A program made the position numbers and the translations under genes. Below the pieces are notes generated by a model. That model was not told the origin of the DNA. It saw nothing but the letters and a program-made list of their open reading frames with translations, and did no database searches. Source: Hybos culiciformis (taxonomy: Eukaryota > Arthropoda > Insecta > Diptera > Hybotidae). Taken from it: DNA of 64,000 nucleotides. Every line of letters starts with the position of its first letter. Positions within the stretch are counted from its first letter, which is position 1. Location of the stretch: the NCBI GenBank assembly GCA_964007475.1, contig OZ023273.1:74859524-74923523 (forward strand), read 5' to 3'. Positions 10,755-21,142 of the stretch are shown here, in pieces.

Positions 10755-11417
10755 GGAGACACATATTTTTTTTACAATAAATAATTTTTTTTGTAGACAT
10801 AAGGTAAACATAATGTAATAAAAATGTACAAATTTCTTTAAAATAAATGTAATCATAGGGTAAATACATTTTCCCTATGATTACATTTATTTTAAAGAAA
10901 TTTGTACAAAAATAAAAGAGAAAAAAAATAAAAACAAAAAAAAAAAAAAATAGGAGAAAATAAACAAAAAAAAAAATCTAGTTTATAACTACATTCTAAG
11001 GCAAAATCTTATCATTCACGAATATTTTAATAATGACGTCATTAAACATATTATATAATAAACTAATACAAATTTTTTATAATACAAATTTCTTTATATA
11101 TATAAACATATATACAAATTTATTTTATATATCATAATATTTTAAAAAAAAATAATTTTTTATGTAATACTTTATAGTAAAAAATTAGTTTCTTACTTTT
11201 ACAAAAAAATAAAAATTTTTTTTTACAAATATGTTATAACATAAAAGAAAATAAATTTATAGTAAAAATATCCTTTATTAACTTGTTTAAAGGATATAAT
11301 CGTATTATCCAATTTTTTATATTATTGTACAAAATATTGTAATAATATAATAGAGAAAGAAACATACTAAATTTTAACTACGACAATTTCTCAGAATGTC
11401 CTAAAGTCCATTCTTCT
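10304..11417 (+). other. 3' untranslated region of element A, A/T-rich
   Basis: This is about 1.1 kb between pol and the polypurine tract with no open frame of note. It has a (GT) run near 10350, (ATA)n near 10597-10613, a long A-run at 10730-10751, and several hairpins, one of them perfect. No env-like sequence was found. Confidence 0.6.
10825..10908. repeat. Perfect 36-bp hairpin
   Basis: 10825-10860 and 10873-10908 are exact reverse complements over 36 bp with a 12-base loop. The arms start and end TGTACAAATTTC / GAAATTTGTACA. No mismatch was found, although the surrounding retroelement has decayed. It could be a recent small foldback insertion or a structure kept in the element's 3' region. 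Confidence 0.95.
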
Positions 11418-11917
11418 AAAGGGGGTAGGTGTGGCACATTCGTACCGAATCTTACTTAGCTTGTCTTATACTTACCTGGCACACCCATTACTTTGTACAT
11501 GTTGCATTAAACGCAACTGTACTTTAAATTCCGAACAAAGTTTCAAATTATAAATCCAAATATTTCCAAGTATTAAAACTTGACTTTAATTTATTTTCTA
11601 ACGATAAAATATGTTTGCATAAATAATATTTAATATTTAATTCAAGTGGATCTCATATAACAAGCCAAATATTTTCCCACACACGAATTTTCTGGTATGC
11701 ACTTGTGCATACCAACACTCTCTTAAAAACTCTCTTAAATATTTTATATTCCAGTCCATTTTCCATTATGTTTCTCTCTTTATGATCTATGCATGCAATT
11801 TGCATGCATAGAAAAATAACATATAAACTAATTAGCATAATTAATTAAGATCATTCTAAGTTTTAACGTCAGACAATAAAGATCATAAAATTAAAATAAA
11901 TAGTTTTTTATTTTACA
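11418..11917 (+). repeat. Putative polypurine tract and 3' LTR of element A
   Basis: AAAGGGGGTAGG at 11418-11429 is a good polypurine tract. The next base starts TGTGGCACATTC, a TG-type LTR start. AATAAAG at about 11875 is a plausible polyadenylation signal, and TTACA at about 11917 a plausible end, giving an LTR of about 488 bp. Two short palindromes lie inside: GGTATGCACTTGTGCATACC near 11694 and TGCATGCAATTTGCATGCA near 11791. There is no second copy in the window, so the limits are inferred. Confidence 0.55.
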
Positions 11918-11921
11918 AGAA

Positions 11922-12008
11922 ATGCCTCCAAGAAAAGGCATCACAATGGCTTCGAATGGTGGTGAAGCCGCAGAAGCCAAAATTCGAAGAATGGAGCAGG
12001 ACTTTTAG
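11922..12008 (+). other. Short ORF, possibly a Gag N-terminus fragment
   Basis: A 28-codon frame starts MPPRKGITMASNGGEAAEAK and ends at a TAG that is part of a small palindrome (12002-12033, TTTTAGAGGTTT arms). The MPP-R-basic start and AEAKIRRMEQ phrase recall the first residues of some Ty3/gypsy Gag proteins. It directly follows the putative LTR end, so it might be a fragment of another element interrupted there. Function as a gene is unlikely. Confidence 0.25.
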
Positions 12009-12301
12009 AGGTTTAAACTTAAACCTCTAAAAAGTCTTTTTTTTTAATATAAGTATATATAAGTCAGAAAATATGTTCATTTTTACCCTTAGGCTTAGTA
12101 CGCTGTGAAAAAAGAAAGGTTGCAAAAAATATCACTGAAAAATATCTGAAAAATGTTTGATAAATTTTGACAACTATTTGACACAAGCATCTGATTATTT
12201 TTATTAATTTTTTATTATTCTATCCCAATAAACAAATCAAACAAACTTTTTTTTGTAATGTCAAGTTTTTGCAATCATTTATCTTCCTGGGTAGAAAAAT
12301 A

Positions 12302-13647
12302 CACTATGGAGCATGACTATAAACGCAGTCAAAATATGCTTGCTTTAGCTATTTATCAACGTAAGTACCGTTATGTTCTCCTTAAATTTTTTGAGAAAGA
12401 GAAAAAAAATAACAAACAAAACAAAAATATCAACAACTGTCCAAAGTATTTCCCGTTATCTTCATTTTTAGTTAATTGAGCCGGTGCATAACTATAAACG
12501 CAATTAGAATATTATTATTTATTCATTGTGTTAAGAAGTGATAACAAGTGAATTCATTATTAAAAAGCTTTGTTGTTGTTTTCTATTCAAAATAGTTAAT
12601 TCGCTAATTGTTTTTTTTTTGAAAATGCCGCGTGGTAAACTGCTTTCTGATGTTGAAGTAGGAAAAGTTCTTACATTTTTTGAAGAGGGCTTCAGCAAGC
12701 GTGCAATTGCTAAAAAGCTCGAAAAATCAGAAACTGCCGTTAGGAATGTGCTAAAAAATCCTGAAAACTATGGAAAAAACCGAACAGGTGGACCAAAAAG
12801 CAAGCTGACTGATCGAAATAAGCGTAGCATTATTCAAAATGCAAGTAATTCCATGAAGACGGCGAAGCAAATTGCAGCAGATTGTGGACTTACAGTGTCC
12901 AAATGGACAATACATAGGGTTCTAAAGCAGTCCAAGCATATTGTTCGTCAAAAGCTTCAACCTGCACCACGTCTACTGGAACGTCATAATGTTGGAACTG
13001 GCCTTTCCCAGCACAAGAATGAACTCCAACGAGTATATCGATGTCCTTAGAATGAATTTGTTGCCGTTTGTTCGCTACAGAGGTGCTGCATTCTGGACTT
13101 TTCAACATGACAACGCCAGCATTCATGCTAGCAAAGCGACTTCTTCGTGGCTTCAGGAACAAGATATCCAAGTAATGTCTTGGCCAGCATGCTCACCTGA
13201 CTTAAACCCAATTGAAAAGTCCTAGCAAGGGAAGTTTACAAGGAGAATAGGCAGTTTTCAAAAATTATTGAACTTAAATCTGCCATAATTTGTGCTTGGG
13301 AGAATATTAACTTAAATTTAATAAATAAACTAATATCAAGTATGCCTGATAGAATTTTCGAGGTTATACAAAATAAAGGAAGCGTAACCCATTATTAAAA
13401 CTACTATTTCATGTCTTTTTTTAATCATTTCCTAAAATATTCTAATTGCGTTTATAGTTATGCACCGGCTCAATTAACTAAAAATGAAGATAACGGGAAA
13501 TACTTTGGACAGTTGTTGATATTTTTGTTTTGTTTGTTATTTTTTTTCTCTTTCTCAAAAAATTTAAGGAGAACATAACGGTACTTACGTTGATAAATAG
13601 CTAAAGCAAGCATATTTTGACTGCGTTTATAGTCATGCTCCATAGTG
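12302..13647 (+). mobile_element. Tc3-like transposon, 213-bp TIRs, TA duplication
   Basis: The element is flanked by TA on both sides (12300-12301, 13648-13649). It begins CACTATGGAGCATGAC and ends with the complement. The inverted repeats 12302-12514 and 13435-13647 are near identical over about 213 bp. Each repeat contains two copies of ACTATAAACGCA (outer near 12318, inner near 12491), which is the IR/DR layout of several Tc1-family transposons. The interior encodes a transposase with an internal deletion, so this copy would need a transposase from elsewhere. Confidence 0.92.
12625..13398 (+). pseudogene. Tc3-like transposase, internally deleted and frameshifted
   Basis: The start MPRGKLLSD is at 12625. 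A larger frame opens upstream in the repeat, but MPRG is the family start. Residues 1-115 give the two helix-turn-helix DNA-binding domains (SKRAIAKKLEKSETAVRNVL, then SNSMKTAKQIAADC...KWTIHRVLKQ) and the QKLQPAPRL linker, typical of Tc3. After about 12990 the sequence jumps, in another frame, to the middle of the catalytic domain (FWTFQHDNASIH, SWPACSPDLNPIE), so about 100 residues including the first catalytic Asp are missing. The end DRIFEVIQNKGSVTHY is intact at 13347-13398. A further stop follows NPIEKS. Confidence 0.88.
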
Positions 13648-13848
13648 TATTTGCAAAAAAGCAGCTGCAAAATAGATTTTTTGTCACCCAGTAAACAATT
13701 TTTTTTTTATCAGCGTACTACAAAGCAAAAACTAAAAAAAAAATTTCAAACATTTTTCAGCAGCAAAAATTTATATGAAAAATCTATTTTTTTTCCACAG
13801 CGTACTACTTTTTTTGTGTCAGCATACTAAGCCTTAGGTAAAAACTTG

Positions 13849-14760
13849 TTAACACTTTCGTTATGCAATTGAAACAGATTTTTTATTTAATTTTTTTATG
13901 ATGAATTTACATATCATAATTTTTTATGTAATCCAATTTTTTTGAAGTGAAACTTCTTTAGAGGCATTGTGATTGAGAGTGAAAAAAATGTAAGTGTCAA
14001 AAATGCAACGCCGAATGTCAAAAATGTAACGCCGAATGTCAAAAATTCCTCGTTTATTGACAAAAAAAAGGCAAAAAAAAAAGAAAAAATTGATAAAACC
14101 GACAGCCGCTAGCAACTTAATGAAATACCAACAAACACTGATCATCTAGTTCCAATAATTAATTTTGAAATATTTCAGGAAACACAATCTTTTTGGCCAT
14201 AAAACGGTTATTAGTTTTTTTCGTGAATATTTTCAAATTTCTCATATGCAAAAACAACCCTTGATAACGCTACTTTCCATGAGAAAATCCATGATCTTCT
14301 AAAAAACATGTGTGAATAGGACACACGGAAGAAGTGAAACTTCATGTATGCGAGATTTTGTTCTGAGCCATTGCAAAGTGGGTTATTGAGCTTGTTAAAA
14401 ATTTTTGATCAAAATAGGGTAAAAAAGAAGACAGAATATAGTATGTGCTGCGTCACGATAAATAAAAGCCACAACGCTGCAAAAGAGGGGTAATAACCAC
14501 AGAATGTAGTATGTTAAAAAGTAAAAACAAATATAAAAGCAGGGAAATATAAGACGTTGTAGCGTGTAGCATGTATTTACGAAAATAAAATAGCGATACT
14601 ACACACACATAACAAAATACTAACGATGGTGGAAAGCAAAAAACAAAAAAAAACCATATAGATAGAATTAAAAAAATGTACAATAACAGAATTAAAGATC
14701 AACTGATTTTGTTGTTAATATTTATTTAGTTTATTTCCTTTTCGAATTAGTAAAATTCTA
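13849..14760. repeat. Dispersed-repeat region, no gene
   Basis: 13944-14002 (GAAGTGAAACTTCTTTAGAG, then a sequence ending in AAAATGTAAGTGTC) recurs in reverse at about 41027-41085. In both copies it continues to GACAGCCGCTAGCAACTTAAT (14101-14121 here). The phrase GGACACACGGAAGAAGTG, followed by AAACTTCATG (14319-14346), recurs at 39289-39316. No coding gene was recognised. Small open frames here are not convincing. Confidence 0.6.
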
Positions 14761-16400
14761 TCATATGAAACAGAAACGCTGTTTGTCTGTTTGTCTATTC
14801 CGAATAGGTACCTAAACCGCTCAGCCGATCGTTTTCAAACTTACAATATTTCTTTGTCTCAGATCGAGGGTCGTTATAGGCTATTTTCAAATTTGATTCG
14901 CCTCCTACCTAGCGACCTTCCCTGAGGGCCCACTTCAAAAGTTCGTCCGATTTCATTCAAATTTGGTATGTAAAGAGAGGAACTGATTACACCCAAATTT
15001 CGTAACAAAAAATTTATTTCCGATTTCATTCAAATTTGGAGGAAATGATTACACACAAATTTCGTAACAAAGAATTTCATTCAAATTTGGTAAATAAAAA
15101 GAGGAAACGATTAAACACGTAAATTTCGTAACAAAAAATTGATTGATCCTTCCCGCGACCACAACGGGGGGCGGACTAGGGAATGCATTTTTTTAATAAA
15201 AATTTAATTCCGGATTTTTGGAATTGTCTTGAAATGAAATCCGGATTTTGGTTTATTCCGGAATTTCATATAAAAATTAAAAAATTAAATTAAATTATTC
15301 TTTAACATAAATATTAGTTTATTTAGTTCAAAACATTATAACAAATTAAATTATGAAATATTTTTTATTAAAATAAAATTTTATAGGTACTTTTCAATAA
15401 ACCGAAAGTGAATAAACTGAATGGAAAAATAAAAATTTGAAACACAAAGTATCCAATGTTTTAACATTGAGTTTTAATCGAATTTTTATTGAAAATGTTC
15501 CTGCAGCATTGTTAATAAGTTATATTAGAGATTTTCCAAAAGTGTTCCTCGGGGGGCCCCCCTTGATCGCAAAATTTAATTTCACTTCGAATTCCAAATA
15601 AATCACTGAACTCCAACTTATTTTGTTAATGTTGATTAATGTGAAAAAAAGTTTTACGTATTTGCAGACTTGCGATAGCTACTTAGATTTAAATTTTTGA
15701 GAATTTTAATGCTTTATGCCTAAATAATAAAAAAAAAATAAACAATTGGTCAAAATTCCCGCCAGTAAAAGTTGCACCAAATTCGAAAAATTCGGAATTT
15801 AGCATTTTGAATTCCGAATTTTTTGAAATTCGAAAACAGGCGCATTTCCGGATTTCCGGGATCCAAAAAACCGGTTTTGCATTCCCTAGGGTGGAAGTTC
15901 GTGTGATTTTATTCAAATTTGGTAAATAAAAAGAGGAAACGATTAAACACATAAATATTGTAACAAAATATTGATTGATCCTACCCAGCGACTTCTAAAG
16001 TTCGTCCGATTTCATTCAAATTTGGTACGTAAAAAAGAATAAATGATTACACACAAATTTCGTAAGAAAAAATTTAGCCCCCTCTTCCACTTACAAAAGT
16101 AAATCAGTCAGAGTCCGTAGCCAAATAAATATTTGCAAGTAAATAAAGAAGTTAAACTTCTTTCGTGAGCTTATGAAGATGAGGCTCACACATATTTTGT
16201 TACGTAATTTTTGTGTATAATCAATCTCTCTTTTTATGTACCAAATTTGAACGAAATCGGACGAACTTTTGAAGTCCTCCCCCAGGGTAGGTCGCTGTGT
16301 AAGAAGCACATACATTTTTTGTTACGAAATTTTTGTGTTTAAATTTGACTGAAAACGGCCAACTGTTGAAGTCCTCCCCCAAGCACTTCTCTCGAAAGTT
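14761..16400. repeat. Cluster of diverged GTTCGTCCGATTTCATTC repeats
   Basis: The phrase GTTCGTCCGATTTCATTC, followed by AAATTTGGTA, a GTAAA-AGAGGAA stretch and ACACAAATTTCGTAACAAAAAATT, appears at about 14940, 15020, 15070, 15900 and 15995. It appears in reverse at about 16190-16270 and 16315-16350. A further reverse copy is at about 30985-31055. Copies are flanked by CCTACCTAGCGAC or its variants. This looks like an old dispersed or locally amplified repeat without coding capacity. Confidence 0.7.
15177..15888. mobile_element. Non-autonomous hAT-like element, TAGGGAATGCA ends
   Basis: The element starts TAGGGAATGCA and ends TGCATTCCCTA. The eight bases before and after (GGGCGGAC and GGGTGGAA) match at six positions, as expected of an aged hAT duplication. 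Inner sequence is rich in TTCCGGAATTT-like motifs. The terminal motif is close to that of the larger hAT element at 32655-35640 (TAGGGATTGCA), so they probably belong to one family. No transposase was found. Confidence 0.75.
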
Positions 16401-16616
16401 TTTTGAAAAAAAATATTATGAATAAAATATTCCACGTATTTCGTAAAAATAAGTACAATAAATTACAATAACAAATTGCAATAGCAAAATAAATTACATT
16501 AACGAAACACATACAATAAGAACACATTCAAAATTTTGAATCTTTTTGTTAACAAAAGTTTTAAAATGATAATCCACCAGATAGGCTAGATGGTGTCTAT
16601 GGTTTTTATGGACATT

Positions 16617-16680
16617 AATTTTTATATTTATGTAAATTCCAATAGCAACACCTATTGGAATTTACATAAATATAAAAATT
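16617..16680. repeat. Perfect 29-bp hairpin with 6-base loop
   Basis: 16617-16645 and 16652-16680 are exact reverse complements (ending ATTCCAATAG / CTATTGGAAT) around CAACAC. It lies alone in AT-rich sequence. Confidence 0.95.
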
Positions 16681-16790
16681 ATAAAATGTAAAAATATTTG
16701 TCGCACCAGGAGCCATGTGTTGAAGATTTGTTACTGTTTTCTATGAGGCTTCGGAGAAATCGTTTTGCCTTTTTTTTATATATATTAAGA

Positions 16791-17013
16791 TAAGATTAAG
16801 ATTAAAATTAAGATTAAGATTAAGATTAAGATTAAGATTAATATTAAAATTAAGGTTAAGATTAAGATTAAGATTAAGATTAAGATTAAGATTAAGATTA
16901 AGATTAGTATTAAGATTAAGATTAAGATTAAGATTAAGATTAAGATTAAGATTAAGATTAAGATTAAGATTAAGATTAAGATTAAGATTAAGATAAGATA
17001 AGATTAAGATTCT
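16791..17013 (+). repeat. Hexamer microsatellite (TTAAGA)n
   Basis: About 36 near-perfect copies of AAGATT/TTAAGA occur in a row, with a few variants such as ATTAAA, ATTAGT and GATAAG at the edges. It is interstitial and has no telomere-like neighbours. Confidence 0.97.
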
Positions 17014-17019
17014 TTATAT

Positions 17020-17411
17020 CAACTTCACGGCCGTTTCCACAAACTTAGAAAGTCAAAATTTACCCACTTCCCGCTATCCAATCGAGCTGAAATTTTGTAC
17101 ATCGCTTTGTCGTCGATGACAATGCACTTTGGCATCGACACATTCACACACATCTATATATGAACTTCACCGCAGTTTTCACAAACTTACAAAGTTAAAA
17201 ATGACCCACTTCCCGGTACCCAATTCAACTGAAATTTACTTTGGCATCACACACATACATTTATATAAACTTCACCACCTGGTCTGCAAACTTAGTAAGT
17301 CAAAATAGACCCAATTTTCGGTATCCAATCGAGGTAAAATTTTGTACATCACTTTGTCGTCGATAACAATATACTTTGGCATCACAGACTCACACACACA
17401 CACACACACAC
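17020..17411 (+). repeat. Three diverged ~130-bp tandem units and a (CA)n run
   Basis: Each unit has AACTTCAC, CACAAACTTA-AAAGT, a CCCACTTCC stretch, TATCCAATCGA, GAAATTTTGTACATC, and ACTTTGGCATC followed by CACACA. Starts are at about 17030, 17163 and 17265. The second unit lacks the TTTGTCGTCGAT block. The array ends in (CA)n at 17393-17411. Confidence 0.8.
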
Positions 17412-18208
17412 ACTCCTTTATTTGAACTTCATTTATTGACTCGCAAATAAAGGATTTATATCAAAAACTTTGTTTTTATGGGTTGTGTTTTTTATTAAAA
17501 TATATAATTGTTATATTCTTATATTTATTTTTGATTTTATATATACTTATAAAAATACCTATTGTACATAAAATATTATTTTAATATTGTTAATTCAAAT
17601 GGAAGATCAAATAAAAATGTGTGAAAGTGATAATCATGTTGCAGGTATATTCTGGAAAATCAGTAATTAAAAATATATACGAAAAATATATATAAGCATT
17701 CAAATGAAAATATTTTGCGTAATATATGGAAAATAATTTATTATTCTTTATTTTTAATCATTTGACTAGCGGGAAAAACCATTTATGTTTGTTTTAAGGG
17801 TTTTTATAATAATAAATAAAATTTATAATTTAAAAATAATGGTAATGATGATTTCAATTATTCAACAGAGATATAGATGACATTTATTTCAAAAAAAAAA
17901 AAAATTTGTAATTAATTCAAAATTATCAGCAATCATGCTCTTTATCTTTATCAAAAAGCGAAGTAATTTAAAGCAAGAGCGGTTAAAATGGTCCGTAAAC
18001 TAATAAGTTCAAAATCCTAAAATTCAATCAATGGTGATTTTTGAAATTAGAAATTGTTACTTTGGCGTTTTTGAAATTAGAAATTGTTACTTTGACTCTA
18101 AGCATAGAAGTCTTGTTTTCAATTATTGAAATGATAATCTTCTCACTACTGACTTGTATTTAAAGAATTCTTAATAACTTTTAATAATCTTTGATATAAA
18201 AATGATTG
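17412..18208. other. AT-rich, no gene
   Basis: Nothing recognisable was seen apart from a 32-bp tandem duplication at about 18035-18098 (TTTTTGAAATTAGAAATTGT followed by TACTTTG). Confidence 0.5.
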
Positions 18209-18507
18209 CTTTTCAATTACCTTTCTTTTTGTACTATGTTTTCCGCCCTATCTTCTACACTGTGAAAAATTCTAGAACAAAAACAAGAAATTTAAAAGTT
18301 TTCGTTCTACAATTTTTCTCAGTGTAGGATTTAGACATATACAATGTTCTAGAAAAACACGGGCTTTTCAATTACCTTTCTTCTTGTAATATGGCTTCTT
18401 CTACACTGTGAAAAATTCTAGAACAAAAACAGGAAATTTAAAAGTTTTTGTTCTACAATTTTTCTCAGTGTATGATTTAGACATATATACAATGTTCTAG
18501 AAAAACA
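18209..18507 (+). repeat. Tandem duplication of ~150 bp carrying a mini-palindrome
   Basis: 18209-18358 and 18363-18507 are two copies in tandem, starting GCTTTTCAATTACC and ending TGTTCTAGAAAAACA. Each has a ~70-bp unit that begins TACACTGTGAAAAATTCTAG and ends with a near reverse complement (CAATTTTTCTCAGTGTA), which is like a tiny TA-flanked MITE. Confidence 0.85.
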
Positions 18508-18927
18508 GAAAAAAAAATGCATGCAAAATAATTTGTAACCAAAACAGCGAAAAAAAAAAAAAAAAAAAAAAAACAGAAAAAAAAATGCATACAAAATAAT
18601 TTGTAACCAAAACAGAGAAAAAAAAAAAAAAAAAAAAAAAAAACAGAAAAAAAAATGCATACAAAATAATTTGTAACCAAAACAGAGAAAAAAAAAAAAA
18701 AAAAAAAAAACAGAAAAAAAAATGCATACAAAATAATTTGTAACCAAAACAGAGAAAAAAAAAAAACAGAAAAAAAAATGCATACAAAATAATTTGTAAC
18801 CAAAACAGAGAAAAAAAAAAAAAAACAGAAAAAAAAAATGCATACAAAATAATTTGTAACCAAAACAGAGAAAAAAAAAAAAACAGAAAAAAAAATGCAT
18901 GCAAAATAATTTGTAACCAAAACAGCG

Positions 18928-18958
<31 letters not shown>

Positions 18959-19105
18959 AGAAAAAAAATGCATGCAAAATAATTTGTAACCAAAACAGAG
19001 AAAAAAAAAAAAAAAAAAAATAGAAAAAAAATGCATACAAAATAATTTGTAACCAAAACAGAGAAAAAAAAGAAACGGATAAAAAAAATAATTTGTAACC
19101 AAAAC
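18508..19105 (+). repeat. A-rich satellite, nine full ~60-70-bp units plus one partial
   Basis: The repeated core is ATGCATACAAAATAATTTG followed by TAACCAAAACAGAG and a run of 12 to 30 A. ATGCATGC replaces ATGCATAC in three units. Cores begin at about 18517, 18586, 18656, 18722, 18778, 18838, 18895, 18968 and 19030, and a truncated one is at about 19090. Unit length varies only through the A-run. Long Phe-rich frames on the minus strand are by-products of the A-runs. Confidence 0.97.
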
Positions 19106-19306
19106 ATATCTACTAATCATTAGCAATTATAGTTGTTTTTCCGAAATTATTATTGTTAATATTATTTGACATTAAATAGAATTATTAAATTTCTTTAAAA
19201 AAAAATTATTTTACAAGAAAGTTTTATTTATTTTATTTCTAACCATATACTTTGTAATTTTAAGTAGGTTTTTTTTGTATTGTTACAGTCGGCTAAATAA
19301 ATTATC

Positions 19307-20670
19307 CATGGTGTCCACTTTTTTTTAGAGAACATTTTCCATGACTTTTCATGACTTTCCAGACACAAATTAAAAATAATTCCAGATAAGAATTGATATA
19401 ATATATATTTTTATTTTATTAAAATTATTTAAATTTTGAAATTAATTTTTTTTTAACATTCTTGAAGTATTGGTTACATGATAGAAATTTTTTTTTGTTT
19501 TTACATATACTCGTATAGCCAGGAATTTTAAATTAAATTATTAATTATATTTTTACATTTTTACAAGAAATGTTTTTTCTGTATTATTCGGTTAGAAATT
19601 TCAGTTTTAAGTTTAATTTTTCTTCAGCTGCCATGGCTTCAAATTTAACTTTTTTTTTCTCTTCAATAATTTTTTTGATTTCCTCATCTTTTCGTCTTTT
19701 AAGCACTTTTTCTTCATTTTCTTTACTTATCTTTGATCTTCGTTCTTCAAGACGTCTTTGATAACGAGAATCTGATGATTTGACATACGAGATAACCTTA
19801 TAGGTGTGATTAATATTGATTCTATTCTAATCCCTCATTTTTAACAGAATCTATTACAATGCGCTGGGCCACTAATAAGTCCTCATATAAGTTTTCTACC
19901 AATAATGATTTTATTTACGGAAAATCCGATTTCTACTGACGCATTTCCATGAGCAAAAATTAGACAAATCTTTAGAATTTTATATAGGTTTTCATATGAT
20001 GAATGATTTCCAATTAAAGAAAAATAAAAACTGTCTAATCGAGAATCAAGATCGAATTCATTTTTAAATATTCACGGAAAACATCGTAAAAAACTGTTTT
20101 TGACTCACAGCAAAGTTTGTAAAATTCTTTTAGTGCTGATCCGGTTTTAGACGTGCACGATTTCTTTCTAGTTTAATTTTTATAATTTATTTTTCAATTC
20201 AAATTTCGATTTAAGTAATTAAAAATTTTTTTTCTTGCTGTTTTCCCGATTTCATCAATCAAGCTTCGATTTAATAAATTCAAATTTTCGCTAAATTTTT
20301 TTCTCTGAATTTTATTTTATTTTATTTTTTTTTAAATGTTAATTTGAAGATTTAAACACAACACATGCCCGATAGTCGATAGCGATGTATAAACTTAAAA
20401 CGTAAAATCGACGCGCCGCTTTGTTACTCAACTGCGCATGCCTATTGAATTGTATTATAGGCGCAGGTGCATATATCGTGGAACACATGGAAAAAATAGC
20501 ATACTTTAAAATGATATGATTTAAATTGAATAGTAGATAAGAAACAAAATTAATAAAGATTTTTCCAGTTTCATTTCCAAATTCAATGACTTTCCCGGTT
20601 TTCCATGACCATATTTTTTTCCCATGACTTTCAAGGTTTTACCATGACTTTCCAGAAAGTGGCTACGCTG
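19307..20670 (-). mobile_element. hAT element relic with CATGACTTT subterminal repeats
   Basis: The ends are CATGGTGTCCACTTT (left) and AAAGTGGCTACGCTG (right), imperfect inverted repeats with the CA..TG form of hAT elements. Copies of CCATGACTTTCC sit just inside both ends. A hAT transposase fragment on the minus strand lies in the left half. A clear 8-bp duplication was not found; only TTATC is shared next to the ends. Confidence 0.75.
19560..20140 (-). pseudogene. hAT transposase C-terminus (dimerisation domain), decayed
   Basis: Read on the minus strand in several frames, the fragment gives YENLYKILKICLIFAHGNAS, then VEIGFSVNK, then VENLYEDLLVAQRIV. This is the C-terminal hAT dimerisation domain (family pattern HGNAxVERGFSxNK). 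A charged, coiled-coil-like tail rich in E, K and R follows (ERRSKISKENEEKVLKRRKD). Frameshifts and a stop after VKNEGLE show decay. The N-terminal and catalytic parts are absent. Confidence 0.8.
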
Positions 20671-21142
20671 TTATCTTGATTTTTGTATTTATTTCTTTAT
20701 TTTCAAACATTTCTTTTTCATTTTCATTTTGAAATATTGTACAGGCAAATTAAGTCGAAAATCATAAAATAAACAAAAAAATTATGAAGTATCTGCAACT
20801 TCCTATACTCGTACACAAACACATTCTTTTGAAGAATCCGATGAGTCCCGAGTATTCAATAGTGTGCTCGACCTAGTATTTGACAATCAAATTTTTCAAA
20901 TACTTTGTATGTATCTAAGCACGAAATAATCATGTTTAAACTGTTTAAAACTTAGGAGCAATGATGGATTTACAAATAGGAACTCTAGGCTCGAGCTTAA
21001 GGCGGCAAATATTAGGCGGTAAAATTTCATAAATTTTTTTTTCAGCAATTGTATAAAAACATAAAACGTTAAAAAACAAAACATATTTTTCGAGAAATCG
21101 AATTTATTCGAATAAAACAACATTTTTCTGTTTATTTCAGCT
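20671..21142. other. AT-rich repeat remnant, no gene
   Basis: About 20690-20800 (CAAACATTTCTTTTTCATTT and following) resembles, in reverse, 42690-42750, and also parts of 23200-23300. It is thus a relic of a dispersed repeat. No gene was seen. Confidence 0.45.

Larger units (their letters stand above)
1111..11917 (+). mobile_element. mdg1/412-like Ty3/gypsy LTR retrotransposon (element A), 5' LTR not found
   Basis: The order small ORFs, long repeat-rich leader, gag, pol (protease, reverse transcriptase, RNase H, integrase), polypurine tract and TG-starting 3' LTR is that of an mdg1/412-type Ty3/gypsy element. The leader is interrupted by a TIR element at 2444-3747. No sequence like the putative 3' LTR occurs upstream, so the 5' LTR is either outside the window or lost, and the left limit given is simply the first plausible ORF. 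Gag has one in-frame stop and pol one frameshift, so the copy is probably not autonomous. Including the two small ORFs in this element is an inference from position and from memory of related elements. Confidence 0.7.
12085..13843. mobile_element. T-rich foldback element hosting the Tc3-like insertion
   Basis: The left end TTACCCTTAGGCTTAGTACG (about 12086) matches, in reverse, CATACTAAGCCTTAGGTAA at 13820-13838. The phrase CAGCGTACTAC also recurs inside the right part at about 13711 and 13795 and, in complement, near the left end. Without the Tc3-like transposon the element would be about 400 bp and strongly T-rich. It has no coding capacity. The target duplication is unclear. Confidence 0.6.

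Noticed and set aside
2260..11033. Inverted match TCTTATCATT.ACGAATATT at 2260-2285 and 11007-11030 as ends of one large element
   Set aside because: The match is only about 23 bp, does not extend on either side, and cuts across the retroelement structure.
16791..17013. Telomere-type hexamer array
   Set aside because: The unit is TTAAGA, not the insect TTAGG repeat, and it lies between ordinary repeats inside the window.
18418..19126. Three long overlapping minus-strand frames encoding Phe-rich repeats
   Set aside because: They are open in all three frames because the satellite consists of A-runs and a short core without stops. The peptides only mirror the DNA repeat.
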